Source: Anaerolineae bacterium (lineage in GTDB: Bacteria; Chloroflexota; Anaerolineae; UBA1429). Taken from it: DNA of 15,624 bases. The DNA lies in NCBI GenBank assembly GCA_016928125.1, contig JAFGLK010000009.1, positions 1 through 15,624 of the forward strand, written 5' to 3'. Positions 6,669 to 13,800 of this stretch are shown one piece after another; positions within the stretch are counted from its first letter, which is position 1; the number at the start of each line of letters is the position of its first letter. Below the pieces are notes generated by a model. That model ran no database searches, was not told the DNA's origin, and was given only the letters and a program-made list of their open reading frames with translations. The translations under genes and the position numbers were made by a program.

Positions 6669-7148
6669 ATGATCGAACGGCGCGTCACCATCACCAAGGT
6701 GGGCCACAATGGCCAAGCCCTGATCAGCTATCCGGGTGAGATCGTATACGGCGATGAGGCCCATCTCGTGGCTCGTTGCCGTTGGACCGAGCCGACCACG
6801 CTCAGCCTGGGGCCATTTGCATTGCAGCCTGGCGATATCTTTATCGAGCACTACTATCCTGAGCGCTGGTTTAACATCTTTGCGATCTATGATCGACTGG
6901 GGCGGTTCAAAGGCTGGTACTGCAATATCATCCATCCTATCGAGCTCGCAGATAGCGAGGTCCGCTGGCACGATCTGGCCTTGGACCTGTTGGTTCTGCC
7001 CGACGGCAGGCAGATCCTGCTCGATGAGGCCGACTATGAGCGACTCGATGTGTCTGAGGCCATCCGCTCTCGGGTCCAGGAGGAATTGGCCCTGTTGCAG
7101 CGTTGGGCTACGCAAGCGGCTGCCCCTTTCGGAATCTTGGCTCCTTGA
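6669..7148 (+). CDS. DUF402 family protein (FomD/Ntdp-like fold), function in operon unknown
   Basis: The 159-residue protein starts at an ATG one base after the TAA of the ABC ATPase gene, so it is almost certainly co-transcribed under the TPP riboswitch. The DUF402 core is visible: HYYPERWFNIFAIYD (61-75), KGWYCNI (81-87) and an acidic metal-binding series around WHDLALDLLVLPDG (100-113) and LDEADYERLD (118-127). Characterised DUF402 proteins are metal-dependent hydrolases of nucleoside di/triphosphates (Ntdp) or of the CMP moiety of fosfomycin intermediates (FomD). In this setting a nucleotide- or thiamine-phosphate hydrolase is a reasonable guess but only inference. There is no signal peptide or membrane segment. 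It is the last gene of the operon. Confidence 0.85.
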   Translation: MIERRVTITKVGHNGQALISYPGEIVYGDEAHLVARCRWTEPTTLSLGPFALQPGDIFIEHYYPERWFNIFAIYDRLGRFKGWYCNIIHPIELADSEVRWHDLALDLLVLPDGRQILLDEADYERLDVSEAIRSRVQEELALLQRWATQAAAPFGILAP

Positions 7149-7149
7149 T

Positions 7150-7173
7150 GCGGGCATTGGCGTTCATGCTCGC
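7150..7173 (+). terminator. Hairpin just after the thiamine operon (weak terminator candidate)
   Basis: GCGGGCAT (7150-7157) pairs with ATGCTCGC (7166-7173): 8 bp with one G-U and an 8-nt loop, starting one base after the DUF402 stop codon. No U-tract follows, so it could be a 3'-end stabiliser or part of factor-dependent termination rather than a classical terminator. Confidence 0.4.
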
Positions 7174-7218
7174 AATGGCAAGCGGTTGCTAAGCGAGAGG
7201 GCGCGCAAGCTCAACGCC

Positions 7219-7247
7219 TGTACAAGGCGGCATATTGCGACTAGACT
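7219..7247 (+). promoter_or_regulatory. Possible promoter of the 2H phosphoesterase gene
   Basis: TGTACA (7219-7224) and TAGACT (7242-7247) are 17 bp apart, each matching consensus at 4 of 6 positions. Initiation would be near 7254, leaving a leader of about 134 nt before the GTG at 7388. It is the best candidate in the 239-nt gap between the DUF402 and 2H genes, but it is weak. Confidence 0.4.
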
Positions 7248-7305
7248 ATGACAAATGGGGGATGTTGTCCAAGTTCAGGCGCAGTTCGAGGGGGGATCCA
7301 CTTGA

Positions 7306-7336
7306 GGGCTGGCGGGCAACCCGCAGGGCTCAGCCC
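7306..7336 (+). promoter_or_regulatory. Structured 5' leader of the 2H gene, class unassigned
   Basis: GGGCTG (7306-7311) pairs with CAGCCC (7331-7336). Nested inside is a perfect GCGGG-CAA-CCCGC hairpin (7312-7324). Further GC-rich, possibly paired sequence continues to about 7376. The segment 7174-7387 shows no convincing coding signal and matches no riboswitch class that I can recognise. It may be a regulatory leader or simply GC-rich RNA. Confidence 0.4.
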
Positions 7337-7387
7337 GGCCTGACCTTCGGGACAGCGATCTGGCACCCTTGGTCCAGAGGAAGTGCC

Positions 7388-8035
7388 GTGGCCAATCAGA
7401 CGACGCGCTCGGTGGCTGATCGCACGCGTTATGCTCTCGTGATCCGCGTGCCGCGAGAGATCGAGAACAAGATTGAGGATCTCTTTCTCGGCTTGGCCGG
7501 TACGACCAAGCCCGTGATGGGCTATCACATCACGCTCTTGGGCCCTTTTGCGCTCAAGCCCGGCATCGACGGTTCTGAAGCACTAGGCGACATACAACGC
7601 GTCTGTCGACGCCATGAGCCGTTCGAGATTCGCCTCGCAGGACTGGAGGCCTCGCGTGAGCCAGATAGCAATGCAGTCTATCTGGGGGTTCTCGATGCAC
7701 ATCGCTCTACGGCGCTACACGCTGATCTACTGGATCTCCTGTCCCGTCACATCGAGTTCGCCGATGAGCGCAGCGAGGTTCGCAATACGGAACAATTCCG
7801 ACCGCATGTCACCCTGGCGTTGGGCCTGACCGACAAGGCACTGAGCACCTTCCCACTGGAAAGCCTCGAACACCGCTGCCGCTCTGCCTTCTCGGCGGAT
7901 GAGATCTGGCTGGTAACCCAGGAGCCCGATGAGCCTTGGCAGCATGTGCGCTCTTTCCCACTGGGAGCAAGCGCTGGGCAAGGGTTAACTGCCTCTCCGA
8001 GAGGCCGATCACGGGGCGACCCATCTCCATACTGA
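7388..8035 (+). CDS. 2H phosphoesterase superfamily protein (2'-5' RNA ligase-like)
   Basis: With the GTG start at 7388 the protein has 215 residues. The two catalytic H-x-T/S motifs that define the 2H fold are present: HIT at 47-49 (GYHITLLGPF) and HVT at 140-142 (RPHVTLALGL), about 93 residues apart. Members act on 2'-5' or 2',3'-cyclic phosphate ends of RNA or on small cyclic nucleotides; the substrate here is unknown. The GTG is preferred because AGAGGAAG sits just upstream. A longer in-frame ATG at 7235 would add 51 low-quality residues, overlap GC-rich stem-loops and precede the predicted transcription start. The C-terminal 25 or so residues (ASAGQGLTASPRGRSRG...) look like an unstructured tail. 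The gene converges with the metallo-beta-lactamase gene. Confidence 0.82.
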   Translation: MANQTTRSVADRTRYALVIRVPREIENKIEDLFLGLAGTTKPVMGYHITLLGPFALKPGIDGSEALGDIQRVCRRHEPFEIRLAGLEASREPDSNAVYLGVLDAHRSTALHADLLDLLSRHIEFADERSEVRNTEQFRPHVTLALGLTDKALSTFPLESLEHRCRSAFSADEIWLVTQEPDEPWQHVRSFPLGASAGQGLTASPRGRSRGDPSPY

Positions 8036-8068
8036 TCTGCGATGCGCCCCGGCAGGCGTCATCAGATC
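8034..8068. terminator. Bidirectional hairpin between convergent genes
   Basis: An imperfect inverted repeat spans both stop codons. GATCTG (8034-8039), ATG and CGCC pair with GGCG, CAT and CAGATC (ending 8068), with small bulges and a 6-nt loop. It lies where the 2H gene and the metallo-beta-lactamase gene meet head-on. Neither strand has a U-tract, so it may merely block convergent transcription. Confidence 0.4.
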
Positions 8069-9456
8069 GTCACGCGCTCCCCAAGCTCGGGCACCCTTGT
8101 CTTGCGCACCCCAATATCGTGGAGCGCCTGCTCAAAGCCGAGAGAGGACTCTTCATCGCCGTGGACCACTATGGCGCGCTTGAGCCGCGACGGTCTCAGC
8201 TTCTGGATGTAATCCAGTAGCTCGTTGCGATCCGCATGGGCGCTGTAGCCATCGATCCTCTCGACTTGCGCTCGGAGCGTATACGGCTCGCCGAAAATCG
8301 GGACCTGCTCGTGTCCCTCCAGGATCCGGCGCCCCAAAGTGTGTTCCGCCTGAAAGCCCACAAAGAGCACGGTATTGCGGCTGTCCTCTATGTTGTTCTT
8401 GAGATGGTGCAAGATGCGTCCGGCCTCGCACATGCCTGAGGCGCTGATGATGACCATGGGATCTTTTCGATCATTGAGCGCCTTGCTCTCCTCAACTTGC
8501 CGGATATATCGTAGCTGTCCAAAGCCAAAGGGGTCCTGATCCTCCAGCATAAACTGGCGCGCTTCTTCATCATAGTACTCGGGGTGCAGACGAAAGACCT
8601 CGGTGGCGTTAACCGAGAGCGGCGAGTCGACAAAGACCGGCAGGCGCGGGATCTGATCGGCGTCTACCAGACGATGGAGCGCGTACACGATCTCCTGGGT
8701 ACGCCCTACGGAAAAGGCGGGGATGATGACCTTGCCACCGCGCGCGGCCGTCTCGTTTACCACCTGCTTCAGTTTGGTCTCCGCATCCTCGATGGTCTCG
8801 TGCAACCGTGTGCCATAGGTGCTCTCGGTGATGAGGTAATCCACATCTGAGACCGGCTGTGGATCCCGCAAGATGGGCAAATTGGGCCGCCCGAGATCGC
8901 CGGTGAAGAGCAGGCGGTAGCTGCGCCCCTGCTCTTGGATGTCAAAGGCGCACACCGCCGATCCGAGAATGTGTCCCGCATCGTAGAATGTCAAAGCCAC
9001 ATGCGGCCCGATCCAGATCTTGCGCTCATAGTCCAGGCTCACAAAGTGGGTTAGACTCTGCGTTGCGTCCTCGATGGTATAGATCGGCTTGGCTGGCGGG
9101 AGCCCTTTCCGACGGCGATACTTGTTGACATAGCCAACATCCGCTTCCATAATGTGCGCCGAATCTCGCAGCATATAGCTGCATAGATCGCGGGTGGCCG
9201 ATGTCGTATAGATGTTGCCGCCAAACCCAGAGCGCACCAGGTTAGGGATGTTGCCGCTATGATCGATGTGCGCATGCGATAGCACCATCGCATCGATGGC
9301 AGACGCATCAAAGGGCAGGTTGCGGTTGCGCTCAAAGGCCTCTTGACGGTGGCCCTGGAACAGGCCACACTCGACCAGAATGCGACTCCCGTTCACCGTC
9401 ATGAGGAACATCGAACCGGTGACTGTGCGTACCGCCCCCAGGAATTGAATTCGCAA
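8062..9456 (-). CDS. Metallo-beta-lactamase/beta-CASP ribonuclease (CPSF73/TTHA0252-like)
   Basis: The product is 464 residues from TTG 9456, and cytoplasmic. The metallo-beta-lactamase core has HAHIDHSG (61-68), the zinc-binding HxHxDH signature, and the later aspartate in LLFTGDLGRPNLP. The beta-CASP insertion follows (PAFSVGRTQEIVYAL, FVDSPLSVNATEVF, ISASGMCEAGRILHHL), then GYSAHAD and the C-terminal VVHGDE histidine. These features mark RNA endo/exonucleases of the CPSF73-like bacterial group, probably in RNA decay or processing. TTG 9456 is chosen because GGGAGAAG lies 8 nt upstream. An alternative TTG at 9471 adds five residues but has no SD and would leave a leader of only about 10 nt behind the promoter at 9488-9515. 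Confidence 0.92.
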   Translation of the reverse strand: MRIQFLGAVRTVTGSMFLMTVNGSRILVECGLFQGHRQEAFERNRNLPFDASAIDAMVLSHAHIDHSGNIPNLVRSGFGGNIYTTSATRDLCSYMLRDSAHIMEADVGYVNKYRRRKGLPPAKPIYTIEDATQSLTHFVSLDYERKIWIGPHVALTFYDAGHILGSAVCAFDIQEQGRSYRLLFTGDLGRPNLPILRDPQPVSDVDYLITESTYGTRLHETIEDAETKLKQVVNETAARGGKVIIPAFSVGRTQEIVYALHRLVDADQIPRLPVFVDSPLSVNATEVFRLHPEYYDEEARQFMLEDQDPFGFGQLRYIRQVEESKALNDRKDPMVIISASGMCEAGRILHHLKNNIEDSRNTVLFVGFQAEHTLGRRILEGHEQVPIFGEPYTLRAQVERIDGYSAHADRNELLDYIQKLRPSRLKRAIVVHGDEESSLGFEQALHDIGVRKTRVPELGERVTI

Positions 9457-9487
9457 GTGCTCTTCTCCCAAAACGAGATCAAGATCG

Positions 9488-9515
9488 ATTATGCCGTCGC
9501 CGAGGCGCCTGTCAA
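9488..9515 (-). promoter_or_regulatory. Promoter of the beta-CASP ribonuclease gene
   Basis: On the minus strand a perfect TTGACA (9510-9515) and CATAAT (9488-9493, 5 of 6) are 16 bp apart. Initiation is predicted near 9481, leaving about 25 nt before TTG 9456 with the SD in between. Confidence 0.75.
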
Positions 9516-9611
9516 GTGAGGATGCTTCACCGCATTGGGGATCATCATCCGATCACGGGCCAGAATCTGCGCCGAGCGATGGCACATGGCATTTTTCCCA
9601 GGATTGACCCT

Positions 9612-10439
9612 ATGTTGGAGCGGATCGGTCGCGAGTCCCTTTCGGAGATCAAAACCTACCTGGCGGACCATTATTTGCAGAACATCCTGCTCCTGGACGA
9701 TCTCTATCAACGCACCGACCGCGCAGGGGAGGGACAAGATCATCTGACCCTGATTGGGTACCGACACGAAGGCCAAGTCGTCGCGGTGCAGGGGTTCTAC
9801 CAGTATGGGCGTTGGCTCCCGCATTATTGCGATGACGGGGCGATGGAGGCCTTGTTTGCCGACATGGGCCATCGTTATGTTCGCTGGCTCATGGGCGCCT
9901 GCGAGAAGGTCGATCCACTCTGGCCGCGGCTCAAGGGGATGGGCTTTCGGATCAGCTATGACGAGGTTGGCCATCTATGTGGTCTCGATAGGGCCACTTT
10001 CCGCCCTTTCCAGGCTGAAGGCGTCCGCCGCGCCACTGCTCGCGATGTCCCTGCGGTGGCCAGTTTGCGGTGCGCCTTTGACGTGGAGTACTTTGGCACG
10101 GGGCCAGGCCAGATCAGCAAGGCTTGGTGCTTGCGCCTGGCGCGGCGCTACATTGAGCGAGGGGCCTTTGTGGCCGAGTGCGACGGGAAACTCGTCTCGA
10201 TGGTGGCCACCGAGGCCGACATCCCCCAGGTGACTCAGCTCGGCGCTGTCTACACAGTACCCAGCTATCGCGGTCGCGGGCTGGCCAAGGCCGTCGTCTC
10301 CGCCCTGTGCCAGGAGAAGCTCCAGATCAGGCCGCAGGTGGTATTGGATGTGAGGATGGACAACGCGCCAGCGCGACATGCCTATGACGCATTGGGATTC
10401 CAGCACTGGGACGACTATCGCATGTGTCGCCTCTCATGA
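9612..10439 (+). CDS. Two-domain GNAT-family N-acetyltransferase
   Basis: The protein has 275 residues. The C-terminal half is a recognisable GNAT acyltransferase: beta strand LGAVYTVPSYRGRGLAKAVV, with the acetyl-CoA pyrophosphate loop R/Q-x-x-G-R-G at about 218-223, followed by a helix and the MDNAPARHAYDALGF motif typical of the family end. The N-terminal half (LSEIKTYLADHYLQNILLLD...) resembles the degenerate N-terminal GNAT domain seen in DUF4081-type proteins. The substrate is unknown. Start choice: ATG 9612 has AGGA 8 nt upstream. Earlier in-frame starts (GTG 9516, ATG 9579) would extend towards or into the opposing gene's promoter. The stop overlaps the convergent HAD gene by 6 nt. 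Confidence 0.82.
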   Translation: MLERIGRESLSEIKTYLADHYLQNILLLDDLYQRTDRAGEGQDHLTLIGYRHEGQVVAVQGFYQYGRWLPHYCDDGAMEALFADMGHRYVRWLMGACEKVDPLWPRLKGMGFRISYDEVGHLCGLDRATFRPFQAEGVRRATARDVPAVASLRCAFDVEYFGTGPGQISKAWCLRLARRYIERGAFVAECDGKLVSMVATEADIPQVTQLGAVYTVPSYRGRGLAKAVVSALCQEKLQIRPQVVLDVRMDNAPARHAYDALGFQHWDDYRMCRLS

Positions 10440-11234
10440 TGCGCAGACCCCCGACAAGAGCAGGTCCGTAACGCTCTCCAAAACATAGGTTGGCTGGATG
10501 GCGCTCTCTGCGAGCATGGCGCGGGTGGTCACTCCCGTCAAGACCAGGGCCGTATCCATGCTTGCCCCCTGGCCCATGGCGATATCGGTCGTCAGACGGT
10601 CTCCCACCATCAGGCACTCTTCAACAACGAGTCCCAGGCGTCGCAGGGCGGCCTCCAGGATGTGCCTGGAAGGTTTCCCAGCCACCATCTCGACCCTGCG
10701 GCCTGTGGTTGCCTCAAGAAAGGCGATGACGCCAGCGCAATCGGGAAGGGCGCCCCCTGGCATGGGACAGGTAGGATCGGCGTTGGTGGCGAAAAAGCGC
10801 GCACCGCGCACCAGCGCTTGATGGGCGAGATTGAGCTTGGCATAGGTGAGCGTCCGGTCAAAGGAGGCCACTACCACCTCAATCTCATCCAGGCGCTCGA
10901 TCAGCCTGAGCCCGTCGGCGCGCAACTCGTCGAGCAACAGCGGCTCCCCGATCACGTACAGGCCGGCCCCGGGGCAACAGTCTCGCAGATAGTGCACCAA
11001 GGCTCTGGTCGAGTTGACCACATCCTCCGCCGGCGTGGGAATGCCTAGCCGTGTCAGTTTGGCCGCATAGTTGGCACGGGGCTCCAACGGCTTGTTCGAT
11101 ACAAAGAGCACTCGCTGACCCGCTTTCCTCAGGGCGGCGATCGTCTCGCACGCGCCCGGGAGCGCATCCTCGCCGAGGTACACGGTGCCGTCGAGATCGA
11201 GGATAAAGCCCTGATAGCGAGAGGCGATCGTCAT
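10434..11234 (-). CDS. HAD-IIA family phosphatase (NagD/AraL-like)
   Basis: The cytoplasmic protein has 266 residues. HAD motif I is LDLDGTVYLG (12-21) with nucleophile D13 and acid D15. Motif II is FVSNK (44-48). A large type-C2 cap lies between. Motif III lysine is in VAGKPSRHILEAAL, and motif IV is MVGDRLTTDIAMGQGA. Family members dephosphorylate sugar phosphates, p-nitrophenyl phosphate or UMP-like compounds; the substrate here is not evident. The ATG at 11234 overlaps the stop of the upstream HAD gene by 4 nt (ATGA), so the two are translationally coupled. The gene ends convergently with the acetyltransferase gene. Confidence 0.92.
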   Translation of the reverse strand: MTIASRYQGFILDLDGTVYLGEDALPGACETIAALRKAGQRVLFVSNKPLEPRANYAAKLTRLGIPTPAEDVVNSTRALVHYLRDCCPGAGLYVIGEPLLLDELRADGLRLIERLDEIEVVVASFDRTLTYAKLNLAHQALVRGARFFATNADPTCPMPGGALPDCAGVIAFLEATTGRRVEMVAGKPSRHILEAALRRLGLVVEECLMVGDRLTTDIAMGQGASMDTALVLTGVTTRAMLAESAIQPTYVLESVTDLLLSGVCAS

Positions 11235-12001
11235 GGCGAGAGGATCTCTATTGCGTGGATATCGGGGATCACCAGGTCAGCATAGGGCGCCAGATGCTCG
11301 CGCCTCAACGCGCCTGAGGTCACGGCGGCCACCCAGCCGCAGCCCGCAGAACGGCCCATCTCCAGGTCGGAGACGGTGTCGCCCACAATGATGGTGTCCT
11401 CGGGGGCAATCTGGAGGTCGTGGCAGATCTTCAGAACCATGTCAGGCGCCGGCTTGAGCGGAATGCCATCATCGCCGCAAACCCACGCGGCGCATAGGGA
11501 GGCAATCCCCAGCCGGGCGAGAGCGTCCTCAGTAGGCCGTCGGTCATCGGCTGTGGCGATGGCTAGAAGGATGCCGGCCTGAGCAAGTCGCTCGAACAGC
11601 TCGCGCAGCGGCCCGATCGGCTGCAGCAAGTCGTATCCCTCCAAGGCGGCACGCGCTTCCCCCTCGGCCTGCTGGGTGCTGCGCAAGGCTTCAGACCAGG
11701 TTCTGTGGCCATAGCGATAGATGATGCCGGCGATGAGAAGCCTGACCTCGCCCGTCGAGGCGAGGGTCAAGGGGCCATCGGGATCCCACTCCCCATCGGT
11801 GCAGGAAGGCTCTTCTGAGCCCGCCCCCAGTGTCTCTGCCAGAGCACGCTCCATCGTGGCGCTGAAAGGAACCTGCTGGCGCAGCGCCCCAATCAGGTGC
11901 GCATACCAGGTCTTCCACATCAGATCAAACGCAATCAGGGTGCCGTCTTTGTCAAAGATGATCAAACGCGGATCGAGCGTCTGTCCTGCGATCGAAAGCA
12001 T
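11231..12001 (-). CDS. HAD-superfamily hydrolase (phosphoglycolate phosphatase-like, subfamily IA)
   Basis: The protein has 256 residues. Motif I is FDKDGTL (16-22; D17 nucleophile, D19 acid/base). An alpha-helical C1 cap follows, then motif II in IATADDR, the motif III lysine in PLKPAPDMVLKICHDL, and motif IV in IIVGDTVSDLEMGRSAG. Members typically remove phosphate from 2-phosphoglycolate or small phospho-sugars, but the substrate is not determined. ATG 12001 is chosen because GGAGG lies 5 nt upstream and the promoter at 12033-12061 starts transcription near 12026. A longer reading from 12061 would need codons upstream of the transcript start. It is the first gene of a two-gene operon with the HAD-IIA gene. 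Confidence 0.9.
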   Translation of the reverse strand: MLSIAGQTLDPRLIIFDKDGTLIAFDLMWKTWYAHLIGALRQQVPFSATMERALAETLGAGSEEPSCTDGEWDPDGPLTLASTGEVRLLIAGIIYRYGHRTWSEALRSTQQAEGEARAALEGYDLLQPIGPLRELFERLAQAGILLAIATADDRRPTEDALARLGIASLCAAWVCGDDGIPLKPAPDMVLKICHDLQIAPEDTIIVGDTVSDLEMGRSAGCGWVAAVTSGALRREHLAPYADLVIPDIHAIEILSP

Positions 12002-12032
12002 CCTCACCTCCAGGCTCGGCGCAAACAGGCCA

Positions 12033-12061
12033 AGTATTGCATGGCTGGCCTTGGCTGTCAA
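12033..12061 (-). promoter_or_regulatory. Promoter of the HAD phosphatase pair
   Basis: On the minus strand a perfect TTGACA (12056-12061) and AATACT (12033-12038, 4 of 6) are 17 bp apart. Initiation would be near 12026, 25 nt before the chosen ATG. It faces away from the sortase promoter, with 26 bp between their -35 boxes. Confidence 0.65.
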
Positions 12062-12087
12062 AGCCTCGCGTATGATGCATGCATCTT

Positions 12088-12116
12088 TTGGCTGCCGGCC
12101 TGCTTGATGCTAAAGT
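12088..12116 (+). promoter_or_regulatory. Probable sortase promoter
   Basis: TTGGCT (12088-12093) and TAAAGT (12111-12116) are 17 bp apart, each 4 of 6 to consensus. A perfect 10-bp palindrome ATGCATGCAT (12075-12084) lies between this and the divergent HAD promoter and could be an operator for either. Confidence 0.5.
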
Positions 12117-12152
12117 GATGTCTCAGATGGACATGGCCATGGGAGGGCGGAT

Positions 12153-12956
12153 GTGAAGCGGGTCAATGGGTTGCCCCTCGTCAGGGCGGTGTGGTTGATC
12201 GGGGTGACCGTGGGGTGTCTGTGGCTCAGCGGTCTGCTGGGGAGCGTGGTTCTGGGGTCCAAGCCGGCCGAACCGATCCCGTCGCCTTCGCCCAGCACAC
12301 CCGGAGCATCCTTGGCTGGCCCCCTGCCCCATGCCTGGACGTCGCCCACTGCGACGCCCCCGCCATCATCCACGCCCAGCGCGGTTCCGAGCAACACGCC
12401 CTTGCCTACCATCACCTCGTCTCCTACGCCAACTCCCATCCCCACCATGACATGGACGCCGACTGTCACCCCTACTCCGGTCCACAAGCCATCCGAAAGC
12501 GATCCCACGCGCATCACCATCCCGGCCATCGGTCTGGATGCGCCCGTGGTGTCGGTAGGCATCAAGGAGATCATGGAAGGGAATGAGGTGCGCAGAGTAT
12601 GGGAAGTCGCCGACTATGCGGCTGGCTTTCATCGTGGCATGGCTCGCGTCGGGCACGTCGGAAACACCGTGATGTCCGGGCACAACAATATCCGCGGTGA
12701 GGTCTTTCGCGATCTCTACAAGCTGCAGCCGGGCGATGACATCTACGTGTGGGTTGGGGATATCCCGTATCGCTACCAGGTCAGCGTCAAGTATCGCATC
12801 CCGATCAAAGGCGCTCCGCCTGAGGTGCTTCAGGACAACCTACGTTGGATTCTGCCCACGGACGATCAGCGTCTCACGCTACTGACCTGCTGGCCCAACT
12901 GGAGCAATACCCATCGCATCATCGTCATCGCTTTTCCGGTTCCTTGGGCGACATGA
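12153..12956 (+). CDS. Sortase with Pro/Thr-rich extracytoplasmic linker
   Basis: The protein has 267 residues. A short basic N-terminus and one hydrophobic helix (10-35) form an N-terminal anchor. Residues about 38-115 are a low-complexity Pro/Thr/Ser linker with repeated TPTP and PTPT. The catalytic sortase barrel fills 118-262 and has all three active-site residues: His177 in SGHNN, Cys246 in TLLTC, and Arg255 in NTHR. Sortases join proteins bearing a C-terminal sorting signal to other surface molecules by transpeptidation. No protein with such a signal is in the window, so this is an orphan sortase here; its class (D/E/F-like) cannot be settled by eye. The start is GTG 12153, preceded by GGGAGGG. 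The overlapping ATG at 12151 runs straight into TGA. The stop lies 1 nt from the stop of convergent rsmA. Confidence 0.92.
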   Translation: MKRVNGLPLVRAVWLIGVTVGCLWLSGLLGSVVLGSKPAEPIPSPSPSTPGASLAGPLPHAWTSPTATPPPSSTPSAVPSNTPLPTITSSPTPTPIPTMTWTPTVTPTPVHKPSESDPTRITIPAIGLDAPVVSVGIKEIMEGNEVRRVWEVADYAAGFHRGMARVGHVGNTVMSGHNNIRGEVFRDLYKLQPGDDIYVWVGDIPYRYQVSVKYRIPIKGAPPEVLQDNLRWILPTDDQRLTLLTCWPNWSNTHRIIVIAFPVPWAT

Positions 12957-12957
12957 T

Positions 12958-13797
12958 CTAGTCCGGCAGACAGCGGGCTAGACACACCCATTCCTCGAGG
13001 CTCAATGTCTGAGCACGCCTTTCCGCAGAGATTCCAGCTCGCTCCAGTCCCATCAGCACATCGTCATGGCTCAGTTCTAGATTGTGCGCCAAGCTGTTGT
13101 GCAGTTGCTTGCGTCTCTGTGCGAATCCCGCCCTTGCCACACGGAAAAAGTGGTCCAGCTCATCCTCCGGCACCATTGGGCAGGCATCCACTTCAATGCG
13201 CAGCACGGCCGAGTCGACCTTGGGCCGGGGATGGAAGGCGTTCCTAGGAACGCGAAAGGCGATTTCGGGCGTGCCGTATACCTGCACGCTGATGGCCAGC
13301 AAGCTTGCGTCTCCGGGACCCGCCACGATCCGCTGCGCCACCTCACGCTGCACCAACAGCGTCATCTCGGTCGGGCGCGTGTGCGTGGAGAGCAGATGCC
13401 GCGTCACGGCCGAGGTGATATAGTAGGGCAGATTGGCCACTACCTTGTAGCGGAGCGGGATCGGGCTGGCGGGCAGAGCTTGGGCGAGCGTATCGGCCGG
13501 ATCCAGTTCGAGAATGTCTCCCTGCACGATGTGCACGTTGCTATAGGGCGCCAGGATCTCGTCTAGAACCGGCAGGAGCTTGCGATCCAATTCTACAGCC
13601 ACCACACACGCCGCGCGCTCTGCAATGCGCCAGGTCAAGCTGCCAAGCCCAGGGCCGATCTCGAGCACGAGATCGGTATCGTCCAGAGCACTCACCTCGA
13701 CGATGCGATCCAAAACCGCCTCATCGACCACAAAGTGCTGCCCAAGGCCCTTGGACGGTCGCAGATCATAGCGGCGCAAAACCTCTCGCACGTTCAT
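12958..13797 (-). CDS. rsmA: 16S rRNA (adenine1518/1519-N6) dimethyltransferase
   Basis: The product is 279 residues, a normal length for RsmA/KsgA. It has the N-terminal KGLGQHF (16-22) typical of the family, SAM-binding EIGPGLG (46-52), acidic VELD (68-71), QGDILELD (92-99) and the catalytic NLPYYI (122-127). These are followed by PRNAFHPRPKVDSAV and the C-terminal helical domain with FAQRRKQL. It dimethylates two adjacent adenines in the 3' hairpin of 16S rRNA, a late step of small-subunit maturation. The ATG lies 3 nt after the stop of the G5/3D gene, so the two are co-transcribed. The SD is weak, suggesting translational coupling. Confidence 0.97.
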   Translation of the reverse strand: MNVREVLRRYDLRPSKGLGQHFVVDEAVLDRIVEVSALDDTDLVLEIGPGLGSLTWRIAERAACVVAVELDRKLLPVLDEILAPYSNVHIVQGDILELDPADTLAQALPASPIPLRYKVVANLPYYITSAVTRHLLSTHTRPTEMTLLVQREVAQRIVAGPGDASLLAISVQVYGTPEIAFRVPRNAFHPRPKVDSAVLRIEVDACPMVPEDELDHFFRVARAGFAQRRKQLHNSLAHNLELSHDDVLMGLERAGISAERRAQTLSLEEWVCLARCLPD

Positions 13798-13800
13798 GAG

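Noticed and set aside
7254..7387. SAM-type riboswitch, suggested by a GGCGGGCAACCCGC-like segment
   Set aside because: Only the GGCAACC-like string resembles it; the other conserved elements and the expected gene (methionine/SAM metabolism) are missing.
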